From assembly GCA_029961685.1 (NCBI GenBank), contig JARWKL010000006.1, positions 14,514,748 to 14,578,747 of the forward strand: a stretch of 64,000 nt of DNA, in the 5' to 3' direction. The stretch is from Aristolochia californica (lineage: Eukaryota > Streptophyta > Magnoliopsida > Piperales > Aristolochiaceae). The number at the start of each line of letters is the position of its first letter. The stretch's first letter is position 1. A program made the position numbers and the translations under genes. This document shows, in pieces, positions 12,288 through 25,650 of this stretch. The notes under the pieces are model-generated. The model ran no database searches. It was not told the DNA's origin and saw only the letters and a list, made by a program, of their open reading frames with translations.

Positions 12288-15271
12288 CATGCTTTAAATC
12301 TGGTGGATTGGCATGCCAGAATCATGTTGAGGATCCAAGTGGCCTAATGATGCAAAAAATTTCAAGGAGTAGAAAAAATCAAATTCTCAAGTGGTCGAAT
12401 ATTTACCAGAGCCAAACAACCCACTTTTTGCCAATCCTTAAAATTCACAGACACTTTTTGGAATTATCTCTCTCAAAATTTGTGCATTTTCCATTTTCGG
12501 ATGTTCAAATTATTTTTCGAATCCAAACTTGAGTTTTTCACTCTCCCATTATTCTCGTAATAGACAAAGATATAATGCAAATAGATCGCAACAAAATGAA
12601 AATTTTAGAGTTCACGTATGCAAAAAAATTTGAAAAGTATAGTAAATGTAAGTGAAGAAAATTATTTCACGCACTAAAAATGAACTCTAAGGTTTTTCTA
12701 TCCATGTTTGGGAAATTCCACTAGTACAACCCCTAATAATTAGCTTGGTGGAATTTTATAGGAAAGGGACTTCAAACTGATCCTAACATGCTTTAAATGT
12801 GGTGGATATGCATGCCAGAAACATGTTGAGGATGCAAGTGGCCTAAAGATGCCAAAAATTTCAAGGAGTAGAAAAAATCAAATTCTCAATTGGTGGGATA
12901 TTTACCAGAGCCAAACAACCCACTTTTTCCCTATCCTTGAAAATCACAGATACTTTTTGGAATTATCTCTCTCACAATTTGGGCATTTTCCATTTCGGAT
13001 GTTCAAATTTTTTTTCAGATCAACTTGAGTTTTTCACTCTCCCATTTTTCTCGTAATAAAAAAAGATATAATGCAAATAGATCGCAACAAAATGAAAATT
13101 TTAGAGTTCACGTATGCAAAAAAATTAGAAAAGTATGGTCAATGTAAGTGAAGAAAATTATTTCACGCACTAAAAATGAACTCTAAGGTTTTTCTATCCA
13201 TGTTTGGAAAATTCCACTAGTACAACCCCTAATAATTAGCTTGGTGGAATTTTATAGGAAAGGGACTTAAAACTGATCCTAACATGCTTTAAATGTGGTG
13301 GATATGCATGCCAGAAACATGTTGACGAAGCAAGTGGCCTAAAGATGCCAAAAATTTCAAGGAGTAGAAAAAATCAAATTCTCAATTGTTGGGATATTTA
13401 CCAGAGCCAAACAACCCACTTTTTCCCTATCCTTGAAAATAACAGATACTTTTTGGAATTATCTCTCTCAAAATTTGGGCATTTTCCATTTCGGATGTTC
13501 AAATTTTTTTTCAGATCAACTTGAGTTTTTCACTCTCCCATTTTTCTCGTAATAAAAAAAGATATAATGCAAATAGATCGCAACAAAATGAAAATTTTAG
13601 AGTTCACGTATGCAAAAAAATTAGAAAAATATGGTCAATGTAAGTGAAGAAAATTATTTCACGCACTAAAAATGAACTCTAAGGTTTTTCTATCCATGTT
13701 TGAGAAATTCCACTAGTACAACCCCTAATAATTAGCTTGGTGGAATTTTATAGGAAAGGGACTTCAAACTGATCCAACCATTTATTAAATGTGGTGGATA
13801 TGCATGCTAGAAACATGTTGAGGATGCAAGTGGCCTTAAGATGCCAAAAATTTCTAGGAGTAGAAAAAATCAAATTCTCAAGTGGTGGGATATTTACCAA
13901 AGCGAAACAACCCACTTTTTGCCTATCCTTAAAAATCACAGATACCTTTTGGAATTATATCTCTCAACATTTGAGCATTTTCCATTTTGGATGCTCAAAT
14001 TTTTTTTCAGATCCAAACTTGAGTTTTTCACTCTCCCATTTTTCTCCTAAACAAAAAAGATGTAAGGCAAATAGATCGCAACAAAATGAAAATTTTAGAG
14101 TTCATGTATGCAAAAAAAATTGAAAACTACATTAAATGTAAATGAAGAGAATTATTTCACGCACTAAAAATGAACTCCAAGGTTTTGCTATCCATGTTTG
14201 GGAAATTCCACTGCTACCACCCCTAATAATTAGTTTGGTGGAATATTATAGGAAAGAGACTTATAATTGATCCAGACATGCTTTAAATGTGGTGGATATG
14301 CATGCTAGAAAAATGTTGAGGATGAAAATGGCCTAATGATGCCAAAAATTTCAAGGAGTAAAATAAATCAAATTCTCAAGTGGTTGGATATTTACCAGGA
14401 CCAAACATCCCACTTTTTGGCTATCCTTAAAAATCACAGATACTTTTTGGAATTATCTCTCTCAAAATTTGTGCATATTCTATTTCGGATGTTCAAATTT
14501 TTTTTCAGATCCAAACTTGAGTTTTTCACTCTCCCATTTTTCATGTAATATAAAAAGATATAATGCAAATACATCGCAACAAAATGAAAATTTTAGAGTT
14601 CACGTATGCAAAAAAATAAGAAAAGTATAGTAAATGTAAGTGAAGAAAATTATTTCACGCACTAAAAATGAACTCTAAGGGTTTGCTATCTATGTTTGGG
14701 AAATACCACTAGTCCAACCCCTAATAATTAGTTTCGTGGAATATTATAGGAAAGAGACTTATAACGTATCCTCACATGCTTTAAATGTGGTGTATATGCA
14801 AGCAAGAAACATGTTAAGGATGCAAGTGGCCTAATGAATAAAAAATTTCAAGGAGTAGAAAAAATCAAATTCTCAAGTTGTCGGATATTTACTAGAGCCA
14901 AACAACCCACTTTTGCCAATCCTTAAAATTCACAGATACTTTTTGCAATTATCTCTCTCAGCATTTGTGAATTTTTCCATTTTGGATGTTCAAATTTTTT
15001 TAAAGATCCAAACTTGAGTTTTTCATTCTCCCATTTTTCATGTTAACAAAAAAGATATACGGCAAATAGATCGCAACAAAATAAAAATTTTACAGTTCAT
15101 GTACACAAAAAAATTTGAAAACTATAATAAATGTAAGGGAAGAAAATTATTTCATGCACTACAAAATAATTCCAAGGGTTTGCTATCTATGTTTGGGAAA
15201 TACCACTAGTCCAACCCCTAATAATTAGTTTGGTGGAATATTATAGGTAAGAGACTTATAACTTATCCTAA
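12288..15271. repeat. Array block 5: A-like units, doublet, B, A, D'
   Basis: Boxes at 12288, 12787, 13283, 13779, 14277 and 14775. The unit at 12288 is A-like (AAAATTTGTGC, ATAATGCAAAT) but begins with GATTGGCATGCC. The next two units are a near-identical doublet, described separately. 13779 is B (CTACCACCCC, with CCACTGCTACC at its end), 14277 A, and 14775 begins G-like (CTAATGAATAAAAAATTTC) and ends D'-like (CAATCCTTAAAATTC, TTAAAGATCC). The box at 13779 is damaged (CCATTTATTAAATG). Confidence 0.78.
12787..13778. repeat. Near-identical adjacent monomer doublet (2 x 496 bp)
   Basis: The monomers at 12787-13282 and 13283-13778 share private variants absent from other units: TTTTTCCCTATCCTTGAAAA, AATTTGGGCATTTTCC, a 3-bp loss giving CAGATCAACTTGAG, and TATGGTCAATGTAAG. 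They differ at only a few positions (for example GGTGGG versus GTTGGG, and ATCACAG versus ATAACAG). Inference: a recent single-monomer tandem duplication, since neighbouring units elsewhere are usually of different subtypes. Confidence 0.88.
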
Positions 15272-16699
15272 CATGCTTTAAATGTGGTGGATATGCATGC
15301 CAGAAAAATGTTGAGGAAGAAAATGGCCTAATGATGCCAAAAATTTCAAGGAGTAAAATAAATCAAATTCTCAAGTGGTTGGATATTTACCAGAGCCAAA
15401 CAACCCACTTTTGCCTATCCTTAAAAATCGGAGATACTTTTTGGAATTATCTCTCTCAAAATTTGTGCCTTTTCCATTTCGGATGTTCAAATTTTTTTTT
15501 CTGATCCAAACTTGAGTTTTTCACTCTCCCATTTTTGTCGTAATAAAAAAAGATATAATGCAAATAAATCGCAACAAAATGAAAATTTTAGAGTTCACGT
15601 ATGCAAAAATATTAGAAAAGTATAGTAAATGTAAGTGAAGAAATTATTTCATGCAGTAAAAATGAACTCTACGGTTTTTCTATCCATGTTTGGGAACTTC
15701 CACTAGTACAACCCCTAATAATTAGCTAAGTGGAATTTTATTGGAAAGGGACTTCAAACTGATCCTAATATGGTTTAAATGTGCTGGATATGGATGCCAG
15801 AAACATGTTGAGGATGCAAGTGGTGGGATATTTACCAGACCCAATCAACCCACATTTTGCCTATCCTTAAAAATCACAGATACTTTTTGGAATTATCTCT
15901 CTCAGCATTTGTGCATTTTCCATTTCCAATGGTCAAATTTTTTTTTAGATCCAAACTTGAGTTTTTCACTCTTGTATTTTTCTATTAAACAAAAAAGATA
16001 TAAGGCAAATAGATCGCAACAAAATGAAAATTTTAGAGTTCATGTATGCAAAAAAATTTGAGAACTATAATAATTGTAGGCGAAGAAAATTCTTTCTCGC
16101 ACTAAAAATGAACTCCAAGGTTTTGCTATCCATGTTTGGGAAATTCCACTAGTACAACCCCTAATAATTAGTTTGGTGGAATATTATAGGAAAGGGACTT
16201 CTAACTGATCCTAACATCCTTTAAATGTGGTGGATATGCATGCCAGAAACATGTTGAGGATGCCCTAATGATGCCAAAAATTTCGAGTAGAAAAAATCAA
16301 ATTATCAAGAGGTTGGATATTTACTAGAGCCAAACAACCCACTTTTGGCTATCCTTAAAAATCACAGATACTTTTTGGGATTATCTCTTTCAGCATTTGT
16401 GAATTTTCCGTTTCTGATGTTCAAATTTTTTCAGAAGGAAACTTGAGTTTTTCACTCTCCCATTTTTCTCATAAAAAAAAAGATATAAGGCAAATAGATC
16501 GCAACAAATTGAAAATTTTAGAGTTCATGTTTGCAAAAAAATTTGAACACTATAAGAAATGTAAGTGAAGAAAATTATTTCAAGCACTAAAAATGAACTC
16601 CAGGGTTTTGCTATCCACGTTTAGGAAATTTCACTAGTAAAAACCCTAATAAATCGCTTGGTGGAATTTTATAGGAAAGGGACTTCTAACTGATTCTAA
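15272..16699. repeat. Array block 6: A unit, deleted unit and short L unit
   Basis: Boxes at 15272 (A), 15769 and 16215. The unit at 15769 is only 446 bp, because about 51 bp is missing at about 15824. The unit at 16215 is 485 bp: its box end reads GGATGCCCTAATGATGCC, having lost AAGTGGC, and the next segment is TTTCGAGTAG instead of TTTCAAGGAGTAG. It carries the L marks TTTTGGCTATCC and GGGATTATCTC, shared with the unit at 56427. Two shortened units side by side are unusual for this array. Confidence 0.82.
15769..16214. repeat. Monomer with about 51-bp deletion between direct repeats
   Basis: Normal units contain GATGCAAGTGGCC and, about 50 bp later, TTCTCAAGTGGTGGGATA. In this unit they are fused as GATGCAAGTGGTGGGATA (about 15815-15832), so one copy of CAAGTGG and everything between is missing. 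A 7-bp direct repeat at the breakpoints points to replication slippage or single-strand annealing. The deletion lets an open frame of 106 codons run through (15741-16061). I regard that frame as accidental. Confidence 0.88.
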
Positions 16700-18693
16700 C
16701 ATGCTTTAAATGTGGTGGATATGCATGCCAGAAACATGTTGAGGATGCAAGTAGCCTAATGATGCCAAAAATTTCAAGGAGTAGAAAAAATCAAATTCTC
16801 AAGTTGTTGGATATTTACCAGAGCCAAACAACCCACTTTTTGCCTATCCTTAAAAATCACTGATACTTTTCGGAATTATCTCTCTCAGCATTTGTGTATT
16901 TTCCATTTCCAATCTTCAAATTTTTTTTCAGATCCAAACTTGAGTTTTTCACTATCCCATTTTTCTCATAAACAAAAAAGATATAAGGCAAATAGATCGC
17001 AACAAATTGAAAATTTTAGAGTTCATGTATGCAAAAATATTTGAACACTACAATAAATGTGAGTGAAGAAAATTATTTCAAGCACTAAAAATGAACTCCA
17101 AGGTTTTTTTTTCCTTGTTTGGGAAATTGCACTAGTACGACCCCTAATAATTAGCTCTGTGGAATTTTATAGGAAAGGGACTTCCAACTAATCCTAACTT
17201 GCTTTAAATGTGGTGGATATGCATGCTAGACACATGTGTAGGACTCAAGTGGCCTAACAACGCAAAAATTTTCAAGGAGTAGAAAAAATAAAATTCTCAA
17301 GTGGTCGGATATTTACCAGAGCCAAACCACCCACTTTTTACCTATCCTTAAAAATCACAGATAGTTTTTGGAATTATCTCTCTCAGCATTTGTGCATTAT
17401 TCATTTTGGATGTTCGAATTTTTTTCAGATCCAAATTTGAGTTTTTCACTCTCCCATTTTTTGCGTAAACGAAAAAGATATTAGGCCAATAGATCGCAAC
17501 AAAATGAAAATTTTAGAGTTCATGTATGCAAAAAAAGTTTTAAAAGTATAACAAATGTAAGTGAAGAAAATTATTTCATGCACTAAAAATAAACTCCAAG
17601 GTTTCGCTATCCATGTTCTGGAAATTCCAATGGTACAACCCCCAATAATTAGCTTGGTGGAATTTCATAGGAAATGGACTTTTAACTGATCCTAACATGC
17701 TTTAAAAGTGGTGGATATGCATGCCAGAAACATGTTGAGGATACAAGTGGCCTAATGATGCCAAAAATTTCAAGGAGTAGAAAAAATTAAATTCTCAAAT
17801 GGTTGGATATTTACAATAGCCAAACAACCCACTTTTTGCCTATCCATAAAAATCACAAATAAATTTTTGGAATTATCTCTCTCAGCATATCTGCATTTTC
17901 CATTTCAGAAGTTCAAATTTTTTTTCATATCAAAACTTGAGTTTTTCACTCTCCCATTTTTCTCATGAACAGAAAAGATATAAGACAAATAGATCGCAAC
18001 AAACTGAAAATTTTAGATTTCATGTATCCAAAAATATTTGAAAAATATAATAAATGTAAGCAAAGATAATTATTTCACGCACAAAAAATGAAATCCAAGG
18101 TTTTGCTATCCATGTTTGGGAAATTTCACTAGTCCAACCCCTAATAATTTGCTTGGTGGAATTTTATAGGAAAGGGACTTCTAACTGATTCTAACATGCT
18201 TTAAATGTGGTGGATATGCATGACAGAAACATGTTGAGGATGCAAGTGGCCTCATGATGCCAAAATTTTCAGGGAGTAGAAAAAATCAAATTCCCAAGTT
18301 GTTGGATATTTACCAGAGCCAAACAACCCACTTTTTGCCTATCCTTAAAAATCACAGATACTTTTTGGAATTATCTCTCTCAGAATTTGTGCATTTTCCA
18401 TTTCAGATGTTCAAATTTTTTTTCAAATCCAAACTTGAGTTTTTCACTCTCCCATTTTTCTCGTAAAAAAAAAAAGATATAAGGCAAATAGATAGCAACA
18501 AATTGAAAATTTTAGAGTTCATCTATGCAAAAAAATTTGGAAACTATAATAATTGTAAGTGAAGAAAATTATTTCACGCACTAAAAAAGAACTCCAAGGT
18601 TTTGCTATCCATGTTTGGGAAATACCACTAGTACAACCCCTAATAATTTGTTTGCTGGAATATTATAGGAAAGAGACTTATAACTTATCCTAA
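16700..18693. repeat. Array block 7: M-N-I-M monomers
   Basis: Boxes at 16700 (M), 17198 (N), 17696 (I) and 18195 (M-like). M has AAGTTGTTGGATATTT, CACTGATACTTTTCGG and TTTGAACACTACAAT. N has ACACATGTGTAGGACTC, GCGTAAACGAAAAAG, GGTTTCGCTATCC and the CCCCCAATAATT variant of the dyad region. I has CTCAAATGGTTGG and GCATATCTGC. The same M-N-I order appears at 23165, 29130 and 33612, always with N units sharing the same private variants. Confidence 0.8.
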
Positions 18694-21600
18694 CATGCTT
18701 TAAATGTGGTGGATATGCTCGCCAGAAAAATGTTGAGGATGAAAAAGGCCGAATGATGCCAAAAATTTCAAGGAGTAAAATGATTCAAATTCTCAAGTGG
18801 TTGGATATTTACCAGAGCCAAACAACCTACTTTTTGCCTATCCTTAAAAATCACAGATACTTTTTGGAATTATCTCTCTCAAAATTTGTGCATTTTCCAT
18901 TTCGGATGTTCAATTTTTTTTTCAGATCCAAACTTAAGTTTTTCACTCTTCCATTTTTCTTGTAATAAAAAAAGATATAATGCAAATAAATCGCAACAAA
19001 ATGTAAATTTTAGAGTTCACGTATGCAAAAATATTAGAAAAGTATAGTAAATGTAAGTGAAGAAAATATTTCATGCACTAAAAATGAACGCTACGGTCTT
19101 TCTATCCATGTCTGGGAAATTTCACTAGTACAACCCCTAATAATTCGCTTGGTGGAGTTTTATAGGAAAGGGACTTCTAACTGATTCTAACATGCTTTAA
19201 ATGTGGTGGATATGCATGCCAAAAACATGTTGAGGATGCAAGTGGCCTAATGATGCCAAAAATTTCGAGTTGAAAACATTAAATTCTCAAGTGGCCGGAT
19301 ATTTACCAGAGCCAAACAACCCACTTTTGCCAATCCTTAAAAATCACAGATACTTTTTGGAATTATCTCTCTCGGCATTTGTGCATTTTCCATTTTGGAT
19401 GTTCAAATTTTTTTAAAGATCAAAACTTGAGTTTTTCATTCTCCCATTTTTAACATTAACAAAGAAGATATAAGGCAAATAGATCGCAACAAAATGAAAA
19501 TTTTAGAGTTCATGTACGCAAAAAAAATTGAAAACAATAATAAATGTAAGGGAACAAAATTATTTCACGCACTAAAAATGAATTCCAAGGGTTTGCTATC
19601 CATGTTTGGGGAATACCACTAGTACAACCCCCAATAATTTGTTTGGTGGAATATTATAGGAAAGAGACTTATAACGTATCCTAACATGCTTCAAATGTGG
19701 TGGATATGCATGCTAGAAAAATGTTGAGCATGAAAAAGGCCTAATGATGCCAAAAATTTCGAGTAAAATAATTCAAATTCTCAAGTGCTTGGATATTTAC
19801 CAGAGCCAAACAACCCACTTTTTGCCTATCCTTATAAATCACAGATACTTTTTGGAATTATCTCTCTCAAAATTTGTGCATTTTCTATTTCGGATGTTCA
19901 AATTTTTTTTCAGATCCAAACAAGAGTTTTTCACTCTCCCATTTTTCTCGTAATGAAAAAAGTTATAATGCAAATAAATCGCAACAAAATGTAAATTTTA
20001 GAGTTCACGTATGCGAAAAATTAGAAAAGTATAGTAAATGTAAGTGAAAAAATTATTTCATGCACTAAAAATGAACTCTACGGTTTTTCTGTCCATGTTT
20101 GAAAAATTCCACTAGTACAACCCCTAATAATTAGCTTGGTGGAATTTTATTTGAAAGGGACTTCAAACTGATCCTAATTTGGTTTAAATGTCGTGGATAT
20201 GCTTGCCAGAAACATGTTGAGGATGCAAGTGGCCTAAAGATGCCAAAAATTTCTAGGACTAGAAAAAATCAAATTCTCAAGTGGTGGGATATTTACCAGA
20301 CCCAATCAACCCACTTTTTGCCAATCCTTAAAAATCACAGATACTTTTTGGAATTATATCTCTCAACATTTGTGCATTTTCCATTTTGGATGTTCAAATT
20401 TTTTTTCAGATCCAAACTTGATTTTTTCACTCTCCCATTTTTCTCCTAAACAAAAAAGATATAAGGCAAATAGATCGCACCAAAATGAAAATTTTAGAGT
20501 TCATGTATGCAAAAAAAAATTGAAAACTATATTAAATGTAAGTGAAGAGAATTATTTCATGCACTAAAAATGAACTCCAAGGTTTTGCTATCCATGTTTG
20601 GGAAATTCCACTACTACCACCCCATATAATTAGCTTGGTGGAATTTTAAAGGACAAACACTTCTAACTGATCCTAACATGCTTTAAATGAGGTGGATATG
20701 CATGCCAGAAACATGTTGAGGATGCAAGAGGCCTAATGATGCCAAAAATTTCAAGGAGTAGAAAAATTCAAATTCTCAAGTGGTCGGATATTTAGTAGAG
20801 CTAAACAACCCCCTTTTTACCTATTATTAAAAATCTCAGATACTATTTGGAATTATCTCTCTCAGCATTTGTGCGTATTCAATTTTGGATGTTCGATTTT
20901 TTTCAGATCCAAACTTGAGTTTTTCACTCTCCCATTTTTCTCATGAACAAAAAAGATATAAGGCAAATAGATCGCAACAAACTGAAAATTTTAGAGTTCA
21001 TGTATGCAAAAAAAATTGAATACTATAATAAATGTAAGTGAAGAAAATAATTTCACGCACAAAAAAAGAATCCCAAGGTTTTGCTATCCATATTTGGGAA
21101 ATTCCACTAGTACAACCCCTAATAATTAGCTTGGTGGAATTTTAAAGGAAAGTGACTTCTAACAGATCCTAACATGCTTTAAATGTGGTGGATATGCATG
21201 CTAGAAACATGTTGAGGATGCAAGTGGCCTAATGATGCCAAAAATTTCAAGGAGTAGAAAAAATTAGATTCTTAAATGGTCGGATATTTACCAAAGCCAA
21301 ACAACCCACTTTTTGCCTATCCATAAAAATTACAAAGACTTTTTGGAATTATCTCTCTCTGCATATCTGCATTTTCCATTTCAGATGTTCAAATTTTTTT
21401 TCAGATCCAAACTTGAGTTTTTCACTCTCCCATTTTTCTCATGAACAGAAAAGATATAAGGCAAATAGATCGCAACAAACTGAAAATTTTAGAGTTCATG
21501 TACGCAAAAATATTTGAAAACTATAATAAATGTAAGAGAAGAAAATTATTTTACGCACTAAAAATGAACTCCAAGGGTTTGCTATCCATGTTTGGGAAAT

Positions 21601-22667
21601 ACCACTAGTACAACCCCTAATAGTTAGTTTGGTGAAATATTGTAGGAAAGGTACTTCTAACTGATCCTAACATGCTTTAAATGTGGTGGATATGTATGCC
21701 AGAAACATGTTGAGGATGAAAGTGGCCTAATGATGTAAAAAATTTCAAGGAGGATAAAAAATCAAATTCTCAAGTGGTGGGACATTTACTAGACCCAAAC
21801 AACGCACTTTTTGCCTATCCTTAAAAATCACCGATACTTTTTGGAATTATCTCTCTCAGCATTTGTGCATTATCCAATTTTGGATGTTTAAATTTTTTCT
21901 CAGATCCAAACTTGAGTTTTTCACTCTCCCATTTTTCTCGTAGAAAAAAAAAATATAAGACAAATAGATCGCAACAAAATGAAAATTTTAGAGTTCATGT
22001 ATGCAAAGAGATTTGAAAAGTATAGTAAATGTAAAAGAAGAAAATTATTTCACACACTAAAAATAAACTCTAAGGTTTTGCTATCCATGTTTGGGAAATT
22101 CCACTAGTACAACCTCTAATAATTAGCTCGGTGGAATTTTACAAGAAAGGGACTTCTAACTGATCCTAACAGGCTTTAAATGTGGTGGATATGCATGCCA
22201 GAAACATGTTGAGGATGCAAGTGGCCAAATGATACAATAAATTTCAAGGAGTAGAAAAAATCAAATTCTCAAGTGGTGGGATATTTACAAGAGCCAAACA
22301 ACGCACTTTTTGCCTATCCTTAAAAATCACCGATACTTTTTGGAATTATCACTCTCGGCATTTCTGCATTATCATATTTTGGATGTTTAAATTTTTCTTA
22401 AGATCCAAACTTGAGTTTTTCACTCTCCCATTTTTCTCGTAAAAAAAAAGATATAAGGCAAATAGATCGCAACAAAATGAAAATTTTAGAGTTCATGTAT
22501 GCAAAAAAAATTGATAACTATAATAAATGTAAGTGAAGAAAATTATTTCACGCACTAAAAATGAACTCCAACGTTTTTCTATCCATGTTTGGGAAATTCC
22601 ACCAGTACAACCCCTAATAATTAGCTTGGTGGAATTTTAAAGGAAAGTGACTTCTAACTGATCCTAA
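18694..22667. repeat. Array block 8: A-D'-A-B-C-I-F-F monomers
   Basis: Boxes at 18694 (A), 19191 (D'), 19685 (A), 20178 (B), 20677 (C), 21173 (I), 21671 (F) and 22170 (F). The two A units at 18694 and 19685 are alike (GTAAAATGATTC / GTAAAATAATTC, AACAAAATGTAAATTTTAG), so A-D' seems to have been duplicated. In this block C is followed by I, whereas most runs put D after C. The F units keep ACAACGCAC and GGATGTTTAAAT. Confidence 0.75.
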
Positions 22668-24655
22668 CATGCTTCAAATGTGGTGGATATGCATGCCAGA
22701 AACATGTTAAGGATGCAAGTCGCCTAATGATGCCAAAAATTTCAAGGAGTTGAAAAAATCAAATTCTCAAGTGGTCGGATATCTACCAGAGCCAAACAAC
22801 CCACTTTTTGCCTATCCTTAAAAATCACAGATCCTTTTCGAAATTATCTCTCTCAGCATTTCTTCATTTTCCATTTTGGATGTTCAAATTTTTTTCAGAT
22901 CCAAACTTGGGTTTTTCACTCTCTTATTTTTCTTGTCAACAAAAAAGATATATGGCAAATTGATCGCAACAAAATGAAAATTTTAGAGTTCATGTATGCA
23001 AAAAAAATTGAAAAATATAATAAATGTAAGCAAAGATAATTATTTCACACACAAAAAATGAACTCCAAGGTTTTGCTATCCACGATTGGGAAATTTCACT
23101 AGTAAAACCCCTAATAATTCGATTGGTGGAATTTTATAGGAAAGGGACTTCTAACTGATTCTAACATGCTTTAAATGTGGTGGATATGCATGCCAGAAAC
23201 ATGTTGAGGATGCAAGTGGCCTAATGATGCCAAAATTTTCAAGGAGTAGATAAAATCTAATTCTCAAGTTGTTGGATAATTACCAGAGGCAAACAACCCA
23301 CTTTTTGCCTATCCTTAAAAATCACCGATACTTTTCGGAATTATCTCTCTCAGCTTTTGTGCATTTTCCATTTCAGATGTTCAAATTATTTTTCAGATGC
23401 AAACTTGAGTTTTTCAGTCTCCCATTTTTCTCGTAAACAAAAAAGATATAAGGCAAATAGATCGCAACAAATTGAAAATTTTAGAGTTCATGTATGCAAA
23501 AAAATTTGAACACTATAATAAATGTAAGTGAAGAAAATTATTTCAGGAACTAAAAATGAACTCCAAAGTTTTGTTTTCCATGTTTAGGAAATTCCACTAG
23601 TACAACCCCTAATAATTAGCTGTGTGGAATTTTATAGGAAAGGGACTTCTAACTGATCCTAACTTGCTTTAAATGTGGTGGATATGGATGCTAGAAACAT
23701 ATTGAGGACTCAAGTGGCCTCATGTCGCCAAAATTTCAAGGAGTAGAAAAAATAAAATTCTCAAGTGGTCAGATATTTACCAGAGCCAAACAACCCACTT
23801 TTTGCCTATCCTTAAAAATCACAGATACTTTTTGGAATTATCTCTCTCAGCATTTGTGCATTTTCCATTTTGGATCTTCGAATTTTTTTTCAGATCCAAA
23901 CTTGAGTTTTTGACTCTCCCATTTTTTGCGTAAACCAAAAAGATATTAGGCGAATAGATCGCAACAAAATGAAAATTTTAGAGTTCATGTATGCAAAAAA
24001 AATTTTAAAAGTATAACAAAAGTATGTGAAGAAAATTATTTCACGCACTAAAAATAAACTCCAAGGTTTCGCTATCCATGTTCTGGAAATTCCAATGGTA
24101 CAACCCCCAATAATTAGCTTGGTGGAATTTTATAAGAAAGGGACTTTTAACAGATCCTAACATGCTTTAATTGTGGTGGATATGCATGCCAGAAACATGT
24201 TAAGGACTGAAGTGACCTAATGATGCCATAAATTTCGAGTAGAAAAAATTAAATTCTCAAATGGTTGGATATTTACAAGAGCCAAACAACCACTTTTTGC
24301 CTACCCATAAAAATCAAAAATAATTTTTTTGAATTATCTCTCTCAGCATATCTGCATTTTCCATTTCAGAAGTTCAAATTTTTTTTCATATCCAAACTTG
24401 AATTTTTCACTCACCCTTTTTTCTCGTAAACAAAAAAGATATAAGGGAAATAGATCGAAACAAATTGAAAATTTTAGAGTTCATATTTTCAAAATAATTT
24501 GAAAAGTATAATAAATGTAAGAGAAGGAAATTATTTCATGCACTAAATATGAACGCCAAGGTTTTTCTATCCATGATTGGGAAATTCCACTAGTACAACC
24601 ACTAATAATCAGCTCTGTGGAATTTTATTGGAAAGGGACTTCTAACTGATCCTAA
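22668..24655. repeat. Array block 9: D-M-N-I tetramer, copy 1
   Basis: Boxes at 22668 (D), 23165 (M), 23663 (N) and 24161 (I). It shares private variants with 28632-30624: AACTTGGGTTTTTCACTCTC in D, AATTTCACTAGTAAAAC at the D-M junction, TTTTGTTTTCCATG in M, and GCTATCCA(T/A)GTTCTGG in N. The offset to the second copy is about 5965 bp, or 12 monomers. A third related block begins at 33113. Confidence 0.8.
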
Positions 24656-25650
24656 CATTCAATAAATGTGGTGGAAATGCATGCTAGAAACATGTTGAGG
24701 ATGCAAGTGGCCTAATGTTGCCTAAAATTTCAAGGAGTAGAAAAAATCAAATTCTCAAGTGGTTGGATATTTACAAGAGCCAAAGAACCCACTTTTTGCC
24801 TATCCTTAAAAATCACATATACTTTTTGGAATTATTTCTCTCAGAATTTGTGCATTTTCCATTTTGGAAGTTCAAATTTTTTTTTTAGATCCAAACTTGA
24901 GTTTTTCACACTCCCATTTTTCTCGTAAACAAAAAAGATATAAGCCAAATAGATCGCAAAAAAATAAAAATATTAGAGTTTATGTATGCAAAAAGATTTG
25001 AAAAGTATAGTAAATGTCATTGAAGAAAATTATTTCACGCACTAAAAATGAACTCTAAGATTTTTCTATCCATGTTTGCGAAATTCCACTAGTACAACCC
25101 CTAATAATTAGCTTGGTGGAATTTAATAGGAAAGGGACTTCTAACTGATCCTAACATGCTTTAAATGTGGTGGATTGGCATGCCAGAAACATGTTGAGGA
25201 TACAAGAGGCCTAATGAAGCCAAAAATTTCAAGGTGTAGAAAAAATCAAATTCTCAAGTGGTCGAATATTTACCAAAGCCAAACAACCCTATTTTTTCCT
25301 ATCATTAAAAATCACAGATACTTTTTGGAATTATCTCTCTCAGCATTTGATCATTTTCCTTTTGGGATGTTCAAATTTTTTTTAGATTCAAACTTGAGTT
25401 TTTCACTCTCCCATTTTTCTCGTAAACAAAAAAGACATAAGGAAAATAGATCGCAAGAAAATGAAAATTTTAGAGTTCATGTATGAAAAAATATTTGAAA
25501 AGTAAAGTAAATGTAATTGAAGAAAATTATTTCACGCACTAAAAATGAACTCTAAGTTTTGCTATCCATGTTTGGAAAATTCCACTAGTACAACCCCTAA
25601 TAATTAGCTTGGAGGAATTTTGTACGAAAGGGACTTCTAACTGATCCTAA
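24656..25650. repeat. Array block 10: two transitional monomers
   Basis: Boxes at 24656 and 25155. The first has the H-type box CATTCAATAAATGTGG, which in this window occurs after I- or L-type units (24656, 35101, 36095, 38069, 40043, 56924). Its end is E-like (AAAGATTTGAAAAGTATAG). The second has GATTGGCATGCC and CAGCATTTGATCATTTTCC. Both fit the common frame with normal lengths (499 and 496 bp). I cannot place them cleanly in one subtype. Confidence 0.7.

Noticed and set aside
12590..12620. ATGCAAAT octamer-like word in A-type units as a transcription-factor site
   Set aside because: It arises from one base change of the common AGGCAAAT and occurs only in A units. There is no nearby promoter context.
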